Positions 1 to 9,867 of a DNA stretch of 64,000 nucleotides are shown here, piece after piece. Location: contig NZ_WBKR01000005.1 of assembly GCF_008868155.1 (NCBI RefSeq), forward strand, positions 16,122-80,121, in the 5' to 3' direction. Positions within the stretch are counted from its first letter, which is position 1. Each line of letters opens with the position of its first letter. The notes under the pieces were generated by a model. It saw nothing but the letters and a program-made list of their open reading frames with translations, did no database searches and was not told the DNA's origin. The translations under genes and the position numbers were made by a program. Source of the stretch: Micromonospora sp. ALFpr18c (GTDB lineage Bacteria > Actinomycetota > Actinomycetes > Mycobacteriales > Micromonosporaceae).

Positions 1-1367
<1,367 letters not shown>

Positions 1368-1382
1368 CCCCGGCCGACCAAG

Positions 1383-1427
1383 GCGTACGCCGGTCACCAC
1401 CGCACGCCGGTGGTGGCCGGTGTACGC
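1383..1427. terminator. Hairpin between convergent genes
   Basis: A 20-bp stem (1383-1402 with 1408-1427, mismatched or G-T paired at two positions) and a 5-nt loop lie between the convergent stops of the arabinofuranosidase and the DUF1801 gene. It could end transcription from both sides. There is no T-tract, as is usual in actinobacteria. Confidence 0.55.
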
Positions 1428-1435
1428 GCCGCCGG

Positions 1436-1885
1436 TCAGGAGATCGCGGCCCGCACCAGTGCGACGACCCGCTTCTCCACCTCGGGGCTCCACTTCTGCA
1501 GCGCGTACGCCACCGGCCACAGGTCGCCGTCGTCGAGGTTGGCCGTGTCCTGGAATCCCAGCGTCGAGTACCGGTAGTTGAACTTGCCGGAGTCCTGGAA
1601 GAAGACGACGATCTTGCCGTCCTCGTTCGCGTAGGCGGGCATCCCGTACCAGGTCTTCGGTGCCAGGTCCGGGGCGGCGGCGGTCACCGTCACGTGCACA
1701 CGCTCGGCGAGCGCGCGATCCTCCGGCTCCATCTGCGCGATCCGGTCGAGGACCGCCTGCAGCCCGTCGGCCCGCTTGGCGCCCTTCCTGCCCTCGGCGC
1801 GCAGCTCGGCGGCGCGCTCCTTCATCGCGGCGCGCTCCTCGGCGGTGAAACCGTCGGACCCGGTCGTCGAAGTCTGTGCGGCCAT
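1436..1885 (-). CDS. DUF1801/YdhG-like small protein (iron-chaperone-like fold)
   Basis: 149-residue cytoplasmic protein. The N-terminal third is a charged helix rich in Ala, Glu and Lys. The rest carries the DUF1801 (YdhG/Fra) pattern: a helix ending in an APDL...TWYGMPAYA motif, then a strand GKIVVFFQD and a hydrophobic core around LGFQDTANLDDGDLWPVAYAL. The family resembles frataxin in fold and is often annotated as an intracellular iron chaperone, but no function is firmly shown for this branch. The ATG at 1885 is chosen because GAGGGAG lies 7-8 nt upstream; the frame stays open further upstream but that part looks non-coding. No operon partner is evident. Confidence 0.7.
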   Translation of the reverse strand: MAAQTSTTGSDGFTAEERAAMKERAAELRAEGRKGAKRADGLQAVLDRIAQMEPEDRALAERVHVTVTAAAPDLAPKTWYGMPAYANEDGKIVVFFQDSGKFNYRYSTLGFQDTANLDDGDLWPVAYALQKWSPEVEKRVVALVRAAIS

Positions 1886-2064
1886 GCTCGGGCTCCCTCT
1901 CGCTGCAAGGCTCGGCGTGATGCCGGCTACCTGGGAAAAGGCTAGGCCCGGCGGCTCTCGGTCGCTTCTTGATTCCTGATCGATCACCGGCCGACCGTCG
2001 GCGGCCGGCCCGCCGAAAATGCGCACCCGGGCGGGGCCGTGGATGCGTAGTGTTGCCGGTCGTG

Positions 2065-2736
2065 ATGGATCTTGTGGAGCGGCACACCGTCCTCGCCGTC
2101 GTGGTGGGTTCGCGGGCGTACGGGCTGGAGGGCCCGGGCTCCGACGTCGACCGGCGCGGCGTGTACGTCGCCCCGACCCGCGCGTTCTGGCACCTCGACA
2201 AGCCGCCCACCCACCTGGACGGGCCGGCGCCGGAACAGTTCTCCTGGGAGTTCGAGCGGTTCTGCGCGCTGGCGTTGCAGGGCAACCCGACAGTGCTGGA
2301 GGCGCTCTGGTCCCCGCTGATCGAGTCGGTCACCGCGGACGGGGACCTGCTGCTCGCGCAGCGGCAGGCGTTCCTGTCCCAGCGGCTCGCCCAGACCTAC
2401 GGCGGTTACGCCCGGGACCAGCTCGACCGGGTGGCCGCACGCCGCGAGCGTACCGGCGAGATCAATCACAAGCAGGCCATGCACATGCTCCGGCTGCTGA
2501 CCGCCGGGGCGCACGCCCTGCGCACCGGGAAGATCCTGGTCGACGTGCGGCACCTGCGCGACAAGCTGCTCGCGGTGCGGCGGGGCGACCTGGCCTGGAC
2601 GGCGGTGACCGCCTGGGCCGCGGACCTGTTCGCCGACCTGTCCGACGCCGCCGCCGACAGCATCCTGCCCGAACAACCCGACCGGGACGCCGTGGATCGG
2701 CTGCTCGCCGTCGTACGAGAAAGGAACCTGCGGTGA
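2065..2736 (+). CDS. YcgL-type nucleotidyltransferase (COG3541), first of a tandem pair
   Basis: 223 residues. The N-terminus has the polymerase-beta-type nucleotidyltransferase signature GSRAYGLEGPGSDVDRRGV: a GS...Y turn followed by the metal-binding D-x-D. A helical region follows with the family hallmarks TVLEALWSP, a YGGYARDQL segment, KQAMHMLRLL and LRTGKI. The substrate of this family is unknown; transfer of a nucleotide to protein or RNA is inferred from the fold. Translation probably starts at ATG 2065 (GTG 2062 is the alternative); the RBS is weak. The stop overlaps the GTG start of a second copy (2733), so the two were made as a translationally coupled pair. Confidence 0.8.
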   Translation: MDLVERHTVLAVVVGSRAYGLEGPGSDVDRRGVYVAPTRAFWHLDKPPTHLDGPAPEQFSWEFERFCALALQGNPTVLEALWSPLIESVTADGDLLLAQRQAFLSQRLAQTYGGYARDQLDRVAARRERTGEINHKQAMHMLRLLTAGAHALRTGKILVDVRHLRDKLLAVRRGDLAWTAVTAWAADLFADLSDAAADSILPEQPDRDAVDRLLAVVRERNLR

Positions 2737-3301
2737 CCCTCGACGTGCCGCCGTGGGCCGCGGAGGTCGCCCGCGGGCTGCCCCGCCCCCTGCTGTTCGC
2801 CGCGGTCAGCGGCGCGCACCTGTACGGGTTCGCGTCCGTCGACTCGGACCTGGACCTGCGCGCCGCGCACCTGCTGGCGCCGGCGGAGGTCGTCGGTCTG
2901 CGCACCGGACCGCAGACGCTGCAACACACCGGCGTGCGCGACGGCGTGGAACTGGACGTGGTCAGTCACGATCTGCTGAAGTTCGCCACCCTGCTGAACA
3001 GCCGCAACGGGTACGTCCTGGAGCAGTTGCTGTCCCCAACCTGATGCGCACCGGCCACCTGGAGACGGACCTCAACGTGCTCGGGACCGGTCTGGCATAC
3101 GTGCCGGACCTCATCGCCGCCAAACGGGAGGCCGAGCACGGGCCGTTCCCCGCGGGCGCCGCGCAGCGACTCGCCGTCGACGTACCCCGACTCCGCGCCG
3201 AGCTGGAGGCGGCCCGGGACGCCTCGACGCTGCCCGAGCACGCCGACCCGGCGGCCGTGGCCGCGCTGCACGACCTGGTCGTCCGTACCCGCCTGGGCTG
3301 A
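2733..3301 (+). pseudogene. Second YcgL-type nucleotidyltransferase, internal deletion plus frame change
   Basis: The frame from GTG 2733 reads SGAHLYGF...DSDLDLRAA and runs to VLEQLLSP, then stops at 3042-3044. The rest of the family sequence (LMRTGHLETDLNVL, DLIAAKREAEHG, a final ALHDLVVRTRLG) continues at once in another frame, ending at 3301. In the neighbouring copy (2065-2736) 67 residues separate the SP motif from LRTG; here one or two do. About 65 codons are therefore missing and the junction near 3035-3045 is out of frame. Both parts are well conserved, so the lesion is recent, or is an assembly error. A functional enzyme from this sequence is unlikely. Confidence 0.8.
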
Positions 3302-3309
3302 GCTCGCGT

Positions 3310-3344
3310 ACAGCCCTGGTCGGTCGAGGTCCGAGCAGGGCTGT
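3310..3344. terminator. Weak hairpin between convergent genes
   Basis: A 9-bp perfect stem (ACAGCCCTG at 3310-3318 with its complement at 3336-3344) and a long 17-nt loop lie between the nucleotidyltransferase remnant and the convergent caspase-NLR gene. It is a plausible but weak terminator. Confidence 0.4.
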
Positions 3345-3378
3345 GCGGTGCTCGCTGTCCGCCTCGGCCGATCGGTGC

Positions 3379-6300
3379 TCAGATCGTCCAGATCTTCGTC
3401 GGACCGGCGCGGGGATGATCCGGTGAGTCATCGCTACGGAGCTGGTAGAGGGTGGCAGCGGTGCCGCGGGTGCCCGGATGGTCCTCGCCCAGCACCCGTT
3501 CCTGGTCGGTGAGGAGCTGCTCCAGCAGCCGGATCGCCTCGTCCGGGCGGTTGGCGGCGGCGAGGACGAGCGCGAGAGCGCTGCGGGTGCCGAGCGTGTC
3601 GGGGTGATCGTCGCCGAGGACCCGGCGACGGTCGGCGAGCACGCGATGAAGTTCGGTGGCCGCCTCGTCGAGCCGCCCCAGCCGCTGCAGGATGTACGTG
3701 AGGTTGTGTCGCGTGGCGAGCGTCGCCGGGTGGTCGTCGCCGAGGACCCGGCGGCGGTCGGCGAGGACCTGCTCGAGCAGGGTGAACGCCTCAGGCAGCC
3801 GCCCCTCGTCGGCGATCGCGAGGGCCAGGTTGTTGCGGGACGCGAGCGTGTCCGGATGGTCCTCGCCGAGCACCCGGCGGGATGCGGTGAACACCCGTAG
3901 CAGCAGCTCGATCGCCTGTTCGGCGCGGCCGGCCGACTGGTACGCGCGGGCCAGGTTGTTCTGCGAGGCGAGCGTGTCCGGATGCTCGTCGCCGAGCATC
4001 CGCCGGTAGACGGAGAGGACGTGCTCGTGCAGGACGATCGCCTCGTCGACCCGCCCCGCCGTCTGGTAGGCCGAGGCCAGGTTGTGCCGGGAGGTCAGCG
4101 TGTCCGGGTGCTCGTCGCCGAGCATCCGGCGCCGCCCGGCGACGACCTGCTCGAAGTGGGTGATCGCGGCCGGAACCTGCCCTTGGAACAGCCGGTACGT
4201 GGCCGCCTGCTCCACCGCGTACAGCAGGTCGGGGGTGAGGCGCAGAGGTCCCGAGTTGTCGAGCAGCGCGTCGATGTGCGGCAGCAGGAGGTTCCAGCGT
4301 GGCCATCCGGCCACGTTGGCGATCGGGTCGGCCGGGATCGCGGACCGTAGGACCGTCGCGGCGAGCGCGGCCGCCCCGGCATCGTCCTCGCCGGACGTCT
4401 GCTCCGAGCGGGCGACAGCCTGCACGAGGCGATGCGAGCTGACCAGGCCGTCGGCGCGGTTCACCAGGCTGTACGAGGCCAGCAGCGCCAACGCGTCCCC
4501 GAGCGCCGGCCCGGATCGCGTCAACGGCAGCAGGACATCCTCGGGCAACGCGTCGGGCGCCAGCCAGGCGAGCACGCCCCACACCTGGCTGGCCAACGGT
4601 GACCGGACCGTCACCGCGCCCATGCTGACCCGCCACACCTGGGCGGCGGTTCGACCCCGCGAACCGCCCTCGCCGGCGTCCGCGGTCACCGTGCCGAACC
4701 GGTGAGTCAACAGGTCGTGGTAGTCGTCGAAGCTCATGCCGGCGTGCTGGCCGAGGTAGGCGGCCGCCTGCTCCAGCGCCAACGGATGCCCGCCCAGTTC
4801 GTCGGCGAGCCGTCCGGCGCCGTGCTCGTCGTCCAGGCCGGTCAGTCGGGTGAGCATCCGTACGCTCGCCGCACGGTCCAGCGCGTCGAGTCGCACCGAG
4901 GTCAGGCCGAGTCGTGCCCACCGGGCCACACCGAGACTGCGGCGGGTGGTGATCACCACCTCGCCCCGGCCGGTGAGCTGGCCGAGCAGCGGCTCCACAT
5001 CGGTGACGTCCTGGACGTCGTCGAGGATCAGCAGCCAGTCGCGGTTGTTCTGCAACCAGTCCACGGCCCACACCTGCGCGTCGGCGAGTGTCCCGACCGG
5101 ATGCAGCCGGGTGCTCATCGCCGCGAGGCCCAGGTCGATGTTCTGCGGTGTGTCGGCGGTAATCCACCAGACCACCCGGTACCGGTCGCGAAACGTGTGC
5201 GCGTACCGCAGAGCGAGTTCGGTCTTGCCGATGCCGGCGAGTCCGTACACCGCCGCTCGGCCGACAACCGAGTTGCCTCCGGCCCGGAGCAACGCCTCGG
5301 CGAGCACTCCGACGTTGCGGCCCTCGAACACGGCCGAGCCGAGTGGCAGATTGTCCACCAACGCCTGCGGGGAGTCGTGTGTCAGCGGCGCGCGGGGAAA
5401 GATCGTGACGGTGACGGCCTCCCCGGAGCGCACCACGACCGGTTCGGCGGAGCCGTGCTGGTGGCAGTCACGGACGGCTCGCGGAATTCCGGCGCCCTCG
5501 CTCTCCACCAGCTTGTTCCAGCTCAGCACGTGAGCCAGCCAGAAGTTGCGTTGGCGCGACTCGCCGCGCAGCTCACTGAGCGGCTGTCGCTCGCCGTCGG
5601 CCAGGTCGGCGCCGCTCCAGACGCCCGGACTGGTCACCTCGATGCGGTCGGAGAAGACCCGGACGTGCACGCACATCTCACGATGCTGATAGTCGCGGTG
5701 CACGAGCGCGTTGGCGATGATCTCCCGGACGGCGATCATCGGGTAGCGGTACACCCGCTCGGTGACCGCCCCGTCCGCGGTCGGCGCCTCACCGAGTTGG
5801 GCGAGGTCGGCAACGAAGTCGCGTGCCTGCGTGATCTGCTCGGGGATCGTCCCACCCAGGGTGCGCTTGTCCATCGGCGCGTCCTTACCCGGACCGTGGA
5901 AATGGGTGCACTGGACGGTGGCGGTGGGCACCACGGCGGTCGGGTCCTCGCCGAACAACAGCGCGCCGGCCCTGGTCAGGCGGCCCTCGCGCATCAACAG
6001 GGCGGCCCGCATGAAGTCGGCCGCGGACCCTCGACGCGGCACCGGTCGGCCCACGTCCCTACGCATGGCCGACCGGAAGCGGCTGACCCGCCGCGGGCTG
6101 AGGACGGTGGCGGAGGTCGTGCCGTCCAGGAACGGGTGATCCGCCTCGTCGGCAGACGCCGAGAGGCTGCCGGACGACAGTCGCTGTTCCGGAATCTCGT
6201 CGGCCGCCGGCACGGGTCTGCGGGCGATCGGCACGTTGCCGAACCCGTCGAACCGGTGCCGAGGCTCCGACGAGCCGTGCAATGCGCCCTGCAGGTACGC

Positions 6301-6909
6301 GTACAGGTCCGCGAGGTCGACGGCGCCGTCGCCGTCCTTGTCGTCGGCGCCGTGCAGCAGCCCGTTCACCAACGCGCTCGTGAACGGGCTCGGCAGGTCG
6401 TCACCATCGGCGTCGGCGGCCGACTCGAACGCGGCGGTGGCGGTGAGGACAAACCGGCCCTTGCCTGCCAACAGCCGCTCAACCGCGACCGGTCCCTTGA
6501 ACGCGCCGCTGTGACAGCAGTCCAGGACGATCACCTTGGCGCGGGCCACCGAGTCGCCGATGATGTCGTTGAGCGTGTCGTTGGAGACCGCGGTGCCGGG
6601 CAGTAGACCGGCCACGGTGTCCCGGGCGCAGAGGTACAGCTTCTGGTTGCGGCTGCGGCCGTGCCCGCTGAAGTAGAAGAGAACCACGTCGTCCGGCTCG
6701 GCGTCGCTGAAGAACCGGTTGGCGGCCTCCGCGATCTCGCTGCGGGACGCGTCGAAGAGGATCGTCACCTGTGCGGTGGCGAACATGCCCATCTCGTCGT
6801 CGGTCAACGCGGCACCCAGCAGTCGGCCATCGGTACGTGGGCCGTGCAGGGAGTGCAGCCTCGGGTCGGCCTCGTACACGGAGTTGCAGACGAGAAGTGC
6901 CCGGTACAT
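3379..6909 (-). CDS. Caspase / RecG-like ATPase / NB-ARC / TPR protein (bacterial NLR-like STAND ATPase)
   Basis: 1176 residues, no signal peptide. (1) Caspase-like peptidase, about 1-225: His-Cys dyad in FYFSGHGRS (H83) and VLDCCHSGA (C132). (2) About 300-507: ATP-binding region of the RecG-C/HATPase_c_4 type, with REIIANALVHRDY (394-406) and a later EGAGIPRAV. (3) NB-ARC, about 526-830: Walker A GLAGIGKTEL (556-565), Walker B WLLILDDV (625-632), VVITTRR sensor and GGHPLAL. (4) Six TPRs, about 900-1155, with LGxxHP at exactly 42-residue steps. By analogy with STAND proteins, the TPR part would sense a trigger, NB-ARC would oligomerise, and the caspase would cut targets; this is inference. 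ATG 6909 follows GGGAG. The head-to-head EACC1-like gene lies 86 bp away. Domains are certain, the biological role is not. Confidence 0.88.
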   Translation of the reverse strand: MYRALLVCNSVYEADPRLHSLHGPRTDGRLLGAALTDDEMGMFATAQVTILFDASRSEIAEAANRFFSDAEPDDVVLFYFSGHGRSRNQKLYLCARDTVAGLLPGTAVSNDTLNDIIGDSVARAKVIVLDCCHSGAFKGPVAVERLLAGKGRFVLTATAAFESAADADGDDLPSPFTSALVNGLLHGADDKDGDGAVDLADLYAYLQGALHGSSEPRHRFDGFGNVPIARRPVPAADEIPEQRLSSGSLSASADEADHPFLDGTTSATVLSPRRVSRFRSAMRRDVGRPVPRRGSAADFMRAALLMREGRLTRAGALLFGEDPTAVVPTATVQCTHFHGPGKDAPMDKRTLGGTIPEQITQARDFVADLAQLGEAPTADGAVTERVYRYPMIAVREIIANALVHRDYQHREMCVHVRVFSDRIEVTSPGVWSGADLADGERQPLSELRGESRQRNFWLAHVLSWNKLVESEGAGIPRAVRDCHQHGSAEPVVVRSGEAVTVTIFPRAPLTHDSPQALVDNLPLGSAVFEGRNVGVLAEALLRAGGNSVVGRAAVYGLAGIGKTELALRYAHTFRDRYRVVWWITADTPQNIDLGLAAMSTRLHPVGTLADAQVWAVDWLQNNRDWLLILDDVQDVTDVEPLLGQLTGRGEVVITTRRSLGVARWARLGLTSVRLDALDRAASVRMLTRLTGLDDEHGAGRLADELGGHPLALEQAAAYLGQHAGMSFDDYHDLLTHRFGTVTADAGEGGSRGRTAAQVWRVSMGAVTVRSPLASQVWGVLAWLAPDALPEDVLLPLTRSGPALGDALALLASYSLVNRADGLVSSHRLVQAVARSEQTSGEDDAGAAALAATVLRSAIPADPIANVAGWPRWNLLLPHIDALLDNSGPLRLTPDLLYAVEQAATYRLFQGQVPAAITHFEQVVAGRRRMLGDEHPDTLTSRHNLASAYQTAGRVDEAIVLHEHVLSVYRRMLGDEHPDTLASQNNLARAYQSAGRAEQAIELLLRVFTASRRVLGEDHPDTLASRNNLALAIADEGRLPEAFTLLEQVLADRRRVLGDDHPATLATRHNLTYILQRLGRLDEAATELHRVLADRRRVLGDDHPDTLGTRSALALVLAAANRPDEAIRLLEQLLTDQERVLGEDHPGTRGTAATLYQLRSDDSPDHPRAGPTKIWTI
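3445..4158 (-). repeat. Tandem 126-bp repeats encoding TPR units
   Basis: This region of the caspase-NLR gene encodes repeats with the block R-R-x-L-G-D/E-x-H-P-D-T-L. The leucine before the G recurs at residues 930, 972, 1014, 1056, 1098 and 1140: six times, always 42 residues (126 bp) apart. DNA-level similarity between units is visible. Such near-identical units suggest unequal recombination and fast evolution of the sensor region (inference). Confidence 0.85.
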
Positions 6910-6995
6910 CGGCGGCTCCCGGCTCGCGGTTTTCCGACGAGGTCTTACCCTACGGCTACCGGCAGAGCACCGCCGTCAGTCTGGAGGCTCCTCTC

Positions 6996-7445
6996 GTGCC
7001 AGCTAACCGGATCATGCTGCTCCCCGCACTCTCCACGCTCACGCCCGCGGACGAGCCGCTGCAGGCGGCGACCGCCGAGCTGGTCGCCGACCTGCGCGAG
7101 GTCGACGGTCTGCGGGTGACCGAGGAGGACACCCCGGCGGTGGGGCAGAAGGGACAGTGGACGGACCTGGTGATCGCGCTCGGCGGACCGAGTGTGGTGG
7201 CGGGTGCGGTGACGGTCTTCCGGCTGTGGCTCGGCCGTGACCGGCGCCGGTCGCTCACGCTCACCGCGTGGCGGGCCGGTGCGGACCCGTTGCGGATCGA
7301 GATCAGTGGCGACAACGTCGCGGAGCGGACCGTACACGAGGCCGTCCAGCGGTTGCTCGGCGCGACGGACCCGGCGGTGGGCACCTCGCCGGACGACCCG
7401 GACGCCGACCCGGACCGGTCGGCCCCGCCGGCGATCACACCCTGA
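6996..7445 (+). CDS. EACC1-like protein (effector-associated constant component)
   Basis: 149 residues, soluble. The core resembles the EACC1 family: a LVADLREVDGLRV segment, the QWTDLVIALGGPSVVAGAV glycine-rich helix region, a basic strand (RLWLGRDRRRSLTLTAW), and an IEISG...ERTVHEAVQRLL tail. The last 25 residues are acidic and Pro-rich. EACC1 proteins have been described computationally as an invariant partner in predicted NTP-dependent conflict systems that also encode caspase or trypsin-like effectors with STAND ATPases. Its place beside the caspase-NB-ARC gene, back to back with 86 bp between the starts, fits that. GTG 6996 follows GGAGG by 8 nt. The family call rests on pattern memory, not a search. 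Confidence 0.65.
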   Translation: MPANRIMLLPALSTLTPADEPLQAATAELVADLREVDGLRVTEEDTPAVGQKGQWTDLVIALGGPSVVAGAVTVFRLWLGRDRRRSLTLTAWRAGADPLRIEISGDNVAERTVHEAVQRLLGATDPAVGTSPDDPDADPDRSAPPAITP

Positions 7446-7504
7446 CGGCGAGACCTCGGTTCGGCCCTTATCGGGTCCGGCCGTCGACGGCTAGGCTTCG
7501 GCGT

Positions 7505-8647
7505 ATGTCCAGCTCGCGATGGCAGGGCCGGGCTGCGAACGTGGCCGTGGTGTTCGTGGTCGGCCTGGTCGCGCTCGTCGGCCTGCTGGTGCAGTCGGAG
7601 GGCGTCGACACCACCGCCGACCGGTTGGCGTTGCTGGTCGTGCTGGTCTCGTCCGGTGCGCTGTACCTGCGCCGCCGCCATCCGGTGTGGGTGGGTGTGG
7701 CGGCGCTGGCGGCCGTCGGCGCGTACGGTGCGTTGCTGCACCGGCCGGGACCGATCATGCTGGTCTTCGTCGTGGCGCTCTACACCGTGGTCGACGAGGG
7801 TCATCTCGCGGTGGCGATCGGGCTCGGGTCCGCCTCGGTGGTCGCCTTCGCCGTCGCGGACGGCGCCGGGCGGGCCGGGCCGACCTCCAACGGGGCGACG
7901 CTGCTGCACGCCGGGTGGCTCGTCGCGGTCATCGTCGGTGTCACCCGCAACCGCCGGGCGTACGTCGCGGAGGCGCGGGCCCGGGTGTTCGAGGCGGAAC
8001 AGGGCATGCGGGAGGAGGCCCGTCGCCGGGCCACCGAGGAGCGGCTGCGCATCGCGCGTGAGGTGCACGACGCGCTCGGCCACCACCTCTCGCTGATCAA
8101 CGTGCAGGCGAGCGCCGCGCTGCACCGTCCGGATCCCGCCCGGTCCGTGCAGGCGCTCACCGCGATCAAGCAGACGAGCAAGGAGACCCTGCGCGAGTTG
8201 CGCGCGACACTGGACGTCCTGCGGCAGGAGAGCGAGACACCCGCCGCGGTGCCCGGCCTGAACCGTCTCGACGAGTTGGTGAGCGTGGCCGCAGGGTCCG
8301 GGTTGACGATCCAGGTCGAGGTGACCGAGACCCGGCCGTTGCCGCCGGAGGTCGACCTGGCGGTGTACCGGATCGTCCAGGAGGCGCTCACCAACGTGGC
8401 CCGGCACGCGGACGCGTCCGCCGCGCTGGTCCGGGTCCGACCCGATGGGGACGACGTGCTGGTCGAGGTCGACGACGACGGCAGCGGCTCAGCCGGGCCG
8501 CCCGGCAACGGGATCCTCGGCATGGGTGAGCGGGCCCGGTCGTTGGGCGGATCGCTGACCGCGTGCCCGGACCCGGACGGCGGCTTCCGGGTGCGCGCCC
8601 GCCTTCCGCTGCGCCGCGGCACCGTACCGGCGGGGGTGCCGGCGTGA
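7505..8647 (+). CDS. Sensor histidine kinase, NarL/DesK type
   Basis: 380 residues. The N-terminal half (about 10-148) holds four to five hydrophobic helices with hardly any extracellular loop, so the signal is probably sensed in or at the membrane. A coiled-coil stretch (about 152-180) leads to a HisKA_3 dimerisation domain with phosphoacceptor H188 in REVHDALGHHLS. The ATPase domain has the N-box VYRIVQEALTNVARHA and the G-box GNGILGMGERA. It autophosphorylates and passes phosphate to the response regulator encoded next, whose GTG start overlaps this stop (GTGA). The RBS before ATG 7505 is weak. The stimulus is unknown. Confidence 0.88.
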   Translation: MSSSRWQGRAANVAVVFVVGLVALVGLLVQSEGVDTTADRLALLVVLVSSGALYLRRRHPVWVGVAALAAVGAYGALLHRPGPIMLVFVVALYTVVDEGHLAVAIGLGSASVVAFAVADGAGRAGPTSNGATLLHAGWLVAVIVGVTRNRRAYVAEARARVFEAEQGMREEARRRATEERLRIAREVHDALGHHLSLINVQASAALHRPDPARSVQALTAIKQTSKETLRELRATLDVLRQESETPAAVPGLNRLDELVSVAAGSGLTIQVEVTETRPLPPEVDLAVYRIVQEALTNVARHADASAALVRVRPDGDDVLVEVDDDGSGSAGPPGNGILGMGERARSLGGSLTACPDPDGGFRVRARLPLRRGTVPAGVPA

Positions 8648-9306
8648 TCCGGGTCCTGCTCGCCGACGACCAGACCCTGGTGCGCGCCGGGTTCCGGTCG
8701 ATCCTGGAGGGTGAGGACGGCATCGAGGTGGTCGGTGAGGCCGCCGACGGCGCCGAGGCGGTGCGGCAGGCCCGGTGGGTGCGCCCGGACGTCGTCCTCA
8801 TGGACATCCGGATGCCCGGGCTGGACGGCCTGGCGGCGACCCGCGAGATCGTCGCGAGTTCCGACATTCGCGTGATCATCTTGACGACGTTCGACCTGGA
8901 CGACTACGTCTACGGCGCGCTGCGCGCCGGCGCGAGTGGGTTTCTGGTGAAGGACACCGAGCCGGCGGAGTTGATCCACGGGGTGCGGGTGGTGGCCCGG
9001 GGCGACGCGCTGATCGCACCGTCGATCACCCGCCGGCTGATCTCCGAGTTCGCCGCCCGGGTCCGGCATCCGGACCCGGGCCCGCGGTTGAGCGCGCTCA
9101 CCGACCGGGAACGCGAGGTCATGGCGCTGGTCGCGGCCGGTCTGTCCAACGACGAGATCGCGGCACGGCTGGTGCTGAGCCCGGCCACCGCGAAGACGCA
9201 CGTCAGCCGGATCATGACCAAGGCACAGGTCCGCGACCGGGCCCAGTTGGTGATCCTCGCGTACGAGTCGGGGCTGACCGTTCCCGGTTGGCTCACCCGG
9301 GACTGA
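8644..9306 (+). CDS. LuxR/NarL-family response regulator
   Basis: 220 residues. Receiver domain 1-120: acidic pocket LLADDQ (D8, D9), phosphoacceptor D54 in VVLMDIRMPG, conserved Thr in ILTTFD, and Lys in GFLVKD. DNA-binding domain about 148-212: LTDREREVMALVAAGLSNDEIA, then AKTHVSRIMTKAQVRDRAQ, the standard LuxR helix-turn-helix. It starts with GTG inside the kinase stop codon, so the pair is translationally coupled and surely works together. Target genes cannot be told from the sequence. The next gene converges 23 bp downstream. Confidence 0.92.
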   Translation: MIRVLLADDQTLVRAGFRSILEGEDGIEVVGEAADGAEAVRQARWVRPDVVLMDIRMPGLDGLAATREIVASSDIRVIILTTFDLDDYVYGALRAGASGFLVKDTEPAELIHGVRVVARGDALIAPSITRRLISEFAARVRHPDPGPRLSALTDREREVMALVAAGLSNDEIAARLVLSPATAKTHVSRIMTKAQVRDRAQLVILAYESGLTVPGWLTRD

Positions 9307-9329
9307 CCGCGACCTCGCCGCGGGGGCGG

Positions 9330-9665
9330 TCAGCCGGCGCGGCGGGCGCGGGCCAACGCCAGCCCGCCGAGCACGATGCCGACCGACCCGACCCCCAGGG
9401 CCACGAAGGCGCCGCCTCGACCGTTGCCGGTGCCGATGCCACTGTCGGAGGTCGCCACGACGAGGCCACCGAGGGCGACGCCGACCAGCCCCGCCGTCAG
9501 GGCCACGACGGCTCGGAGCCGCGCGTTGCCGGTGCCGGTGCGGGCCAACGCGAGCCCGCCGATGATCACGCCGGCCAGGCCCAGCACGGCGGCCACGGAG
9601 GCGCCGAGACGTCCGGCGCTCATGGTCGTGACGCTGGCGGCGGCGAGCAGGTGCGAGTCGTACAT
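9330..9665 (-). CDS. DUF6223-like small membrane protein
   Basis: 111 residues with three hydrophobic, Gly/Ala-rich helices (about 20-42, 49-68, 84-106) separated by short polar loops, and a C-terminal RARRAG. The three segments have a similar pattern (VVALTAGLVGVALGGLV, VALGVGSVGIVLGGLALA), suggesting internal duplication. It matches the small actinobacterial DUF6223 proteins, whose function is unknown. ATG 9665 is preceded by a GGGAAA stretch. It converges with the response regulator gene. Confidence 0.6.
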   Translation of the reverse strand: MYDSHLLAAASVTTMSAGRLGASVAAVLGLAGVIIGGLALARTGTGNARLRAVVALTAGLVGVALGGLVVATSDSGIGTGNGRGGAFVALGVGSVGIVLGGLALARARRAG

Positions 9666-9818
9666 GGGGGTTTCCCTTCGCTCACGGACGGTGCCGGTGC
9701 AGCGTATGGAGCCGCGGGGTCACCGGTCGTCCGGCCGGAGTTGCCGAAGGGCGTACCACCGGGGTCGTACGCGTCCGACGCGACGCACCACCCCGGTTGT
9801 GTCGGTGGCCGCGAGCGA

Positions 9819-9855
9819 GCGCCGCCGCCGGCCGTACCTCGACCGGCGGCGGCGC
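9819..9855 (-). terminator. Terminator of the GH81 gene
   Basis: Perfect 13-bp GC stem (GCGCCGCCGCCGG at 9819-9831 with its complement at 9843-9855) with an 11-nt loop, starting 13 bp after the GH81 stop codon at 9868. Confidence 0.65.
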
Positions 9856-9867
9856 GGGCGGGACCGA

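Noticed and set aside
4702..6606. 634-codon plus-strand frame inside the caspase-NLR gene
   Set aside because: Antisense shadow of the caspase and NB-ARC region, without recognisable domains.
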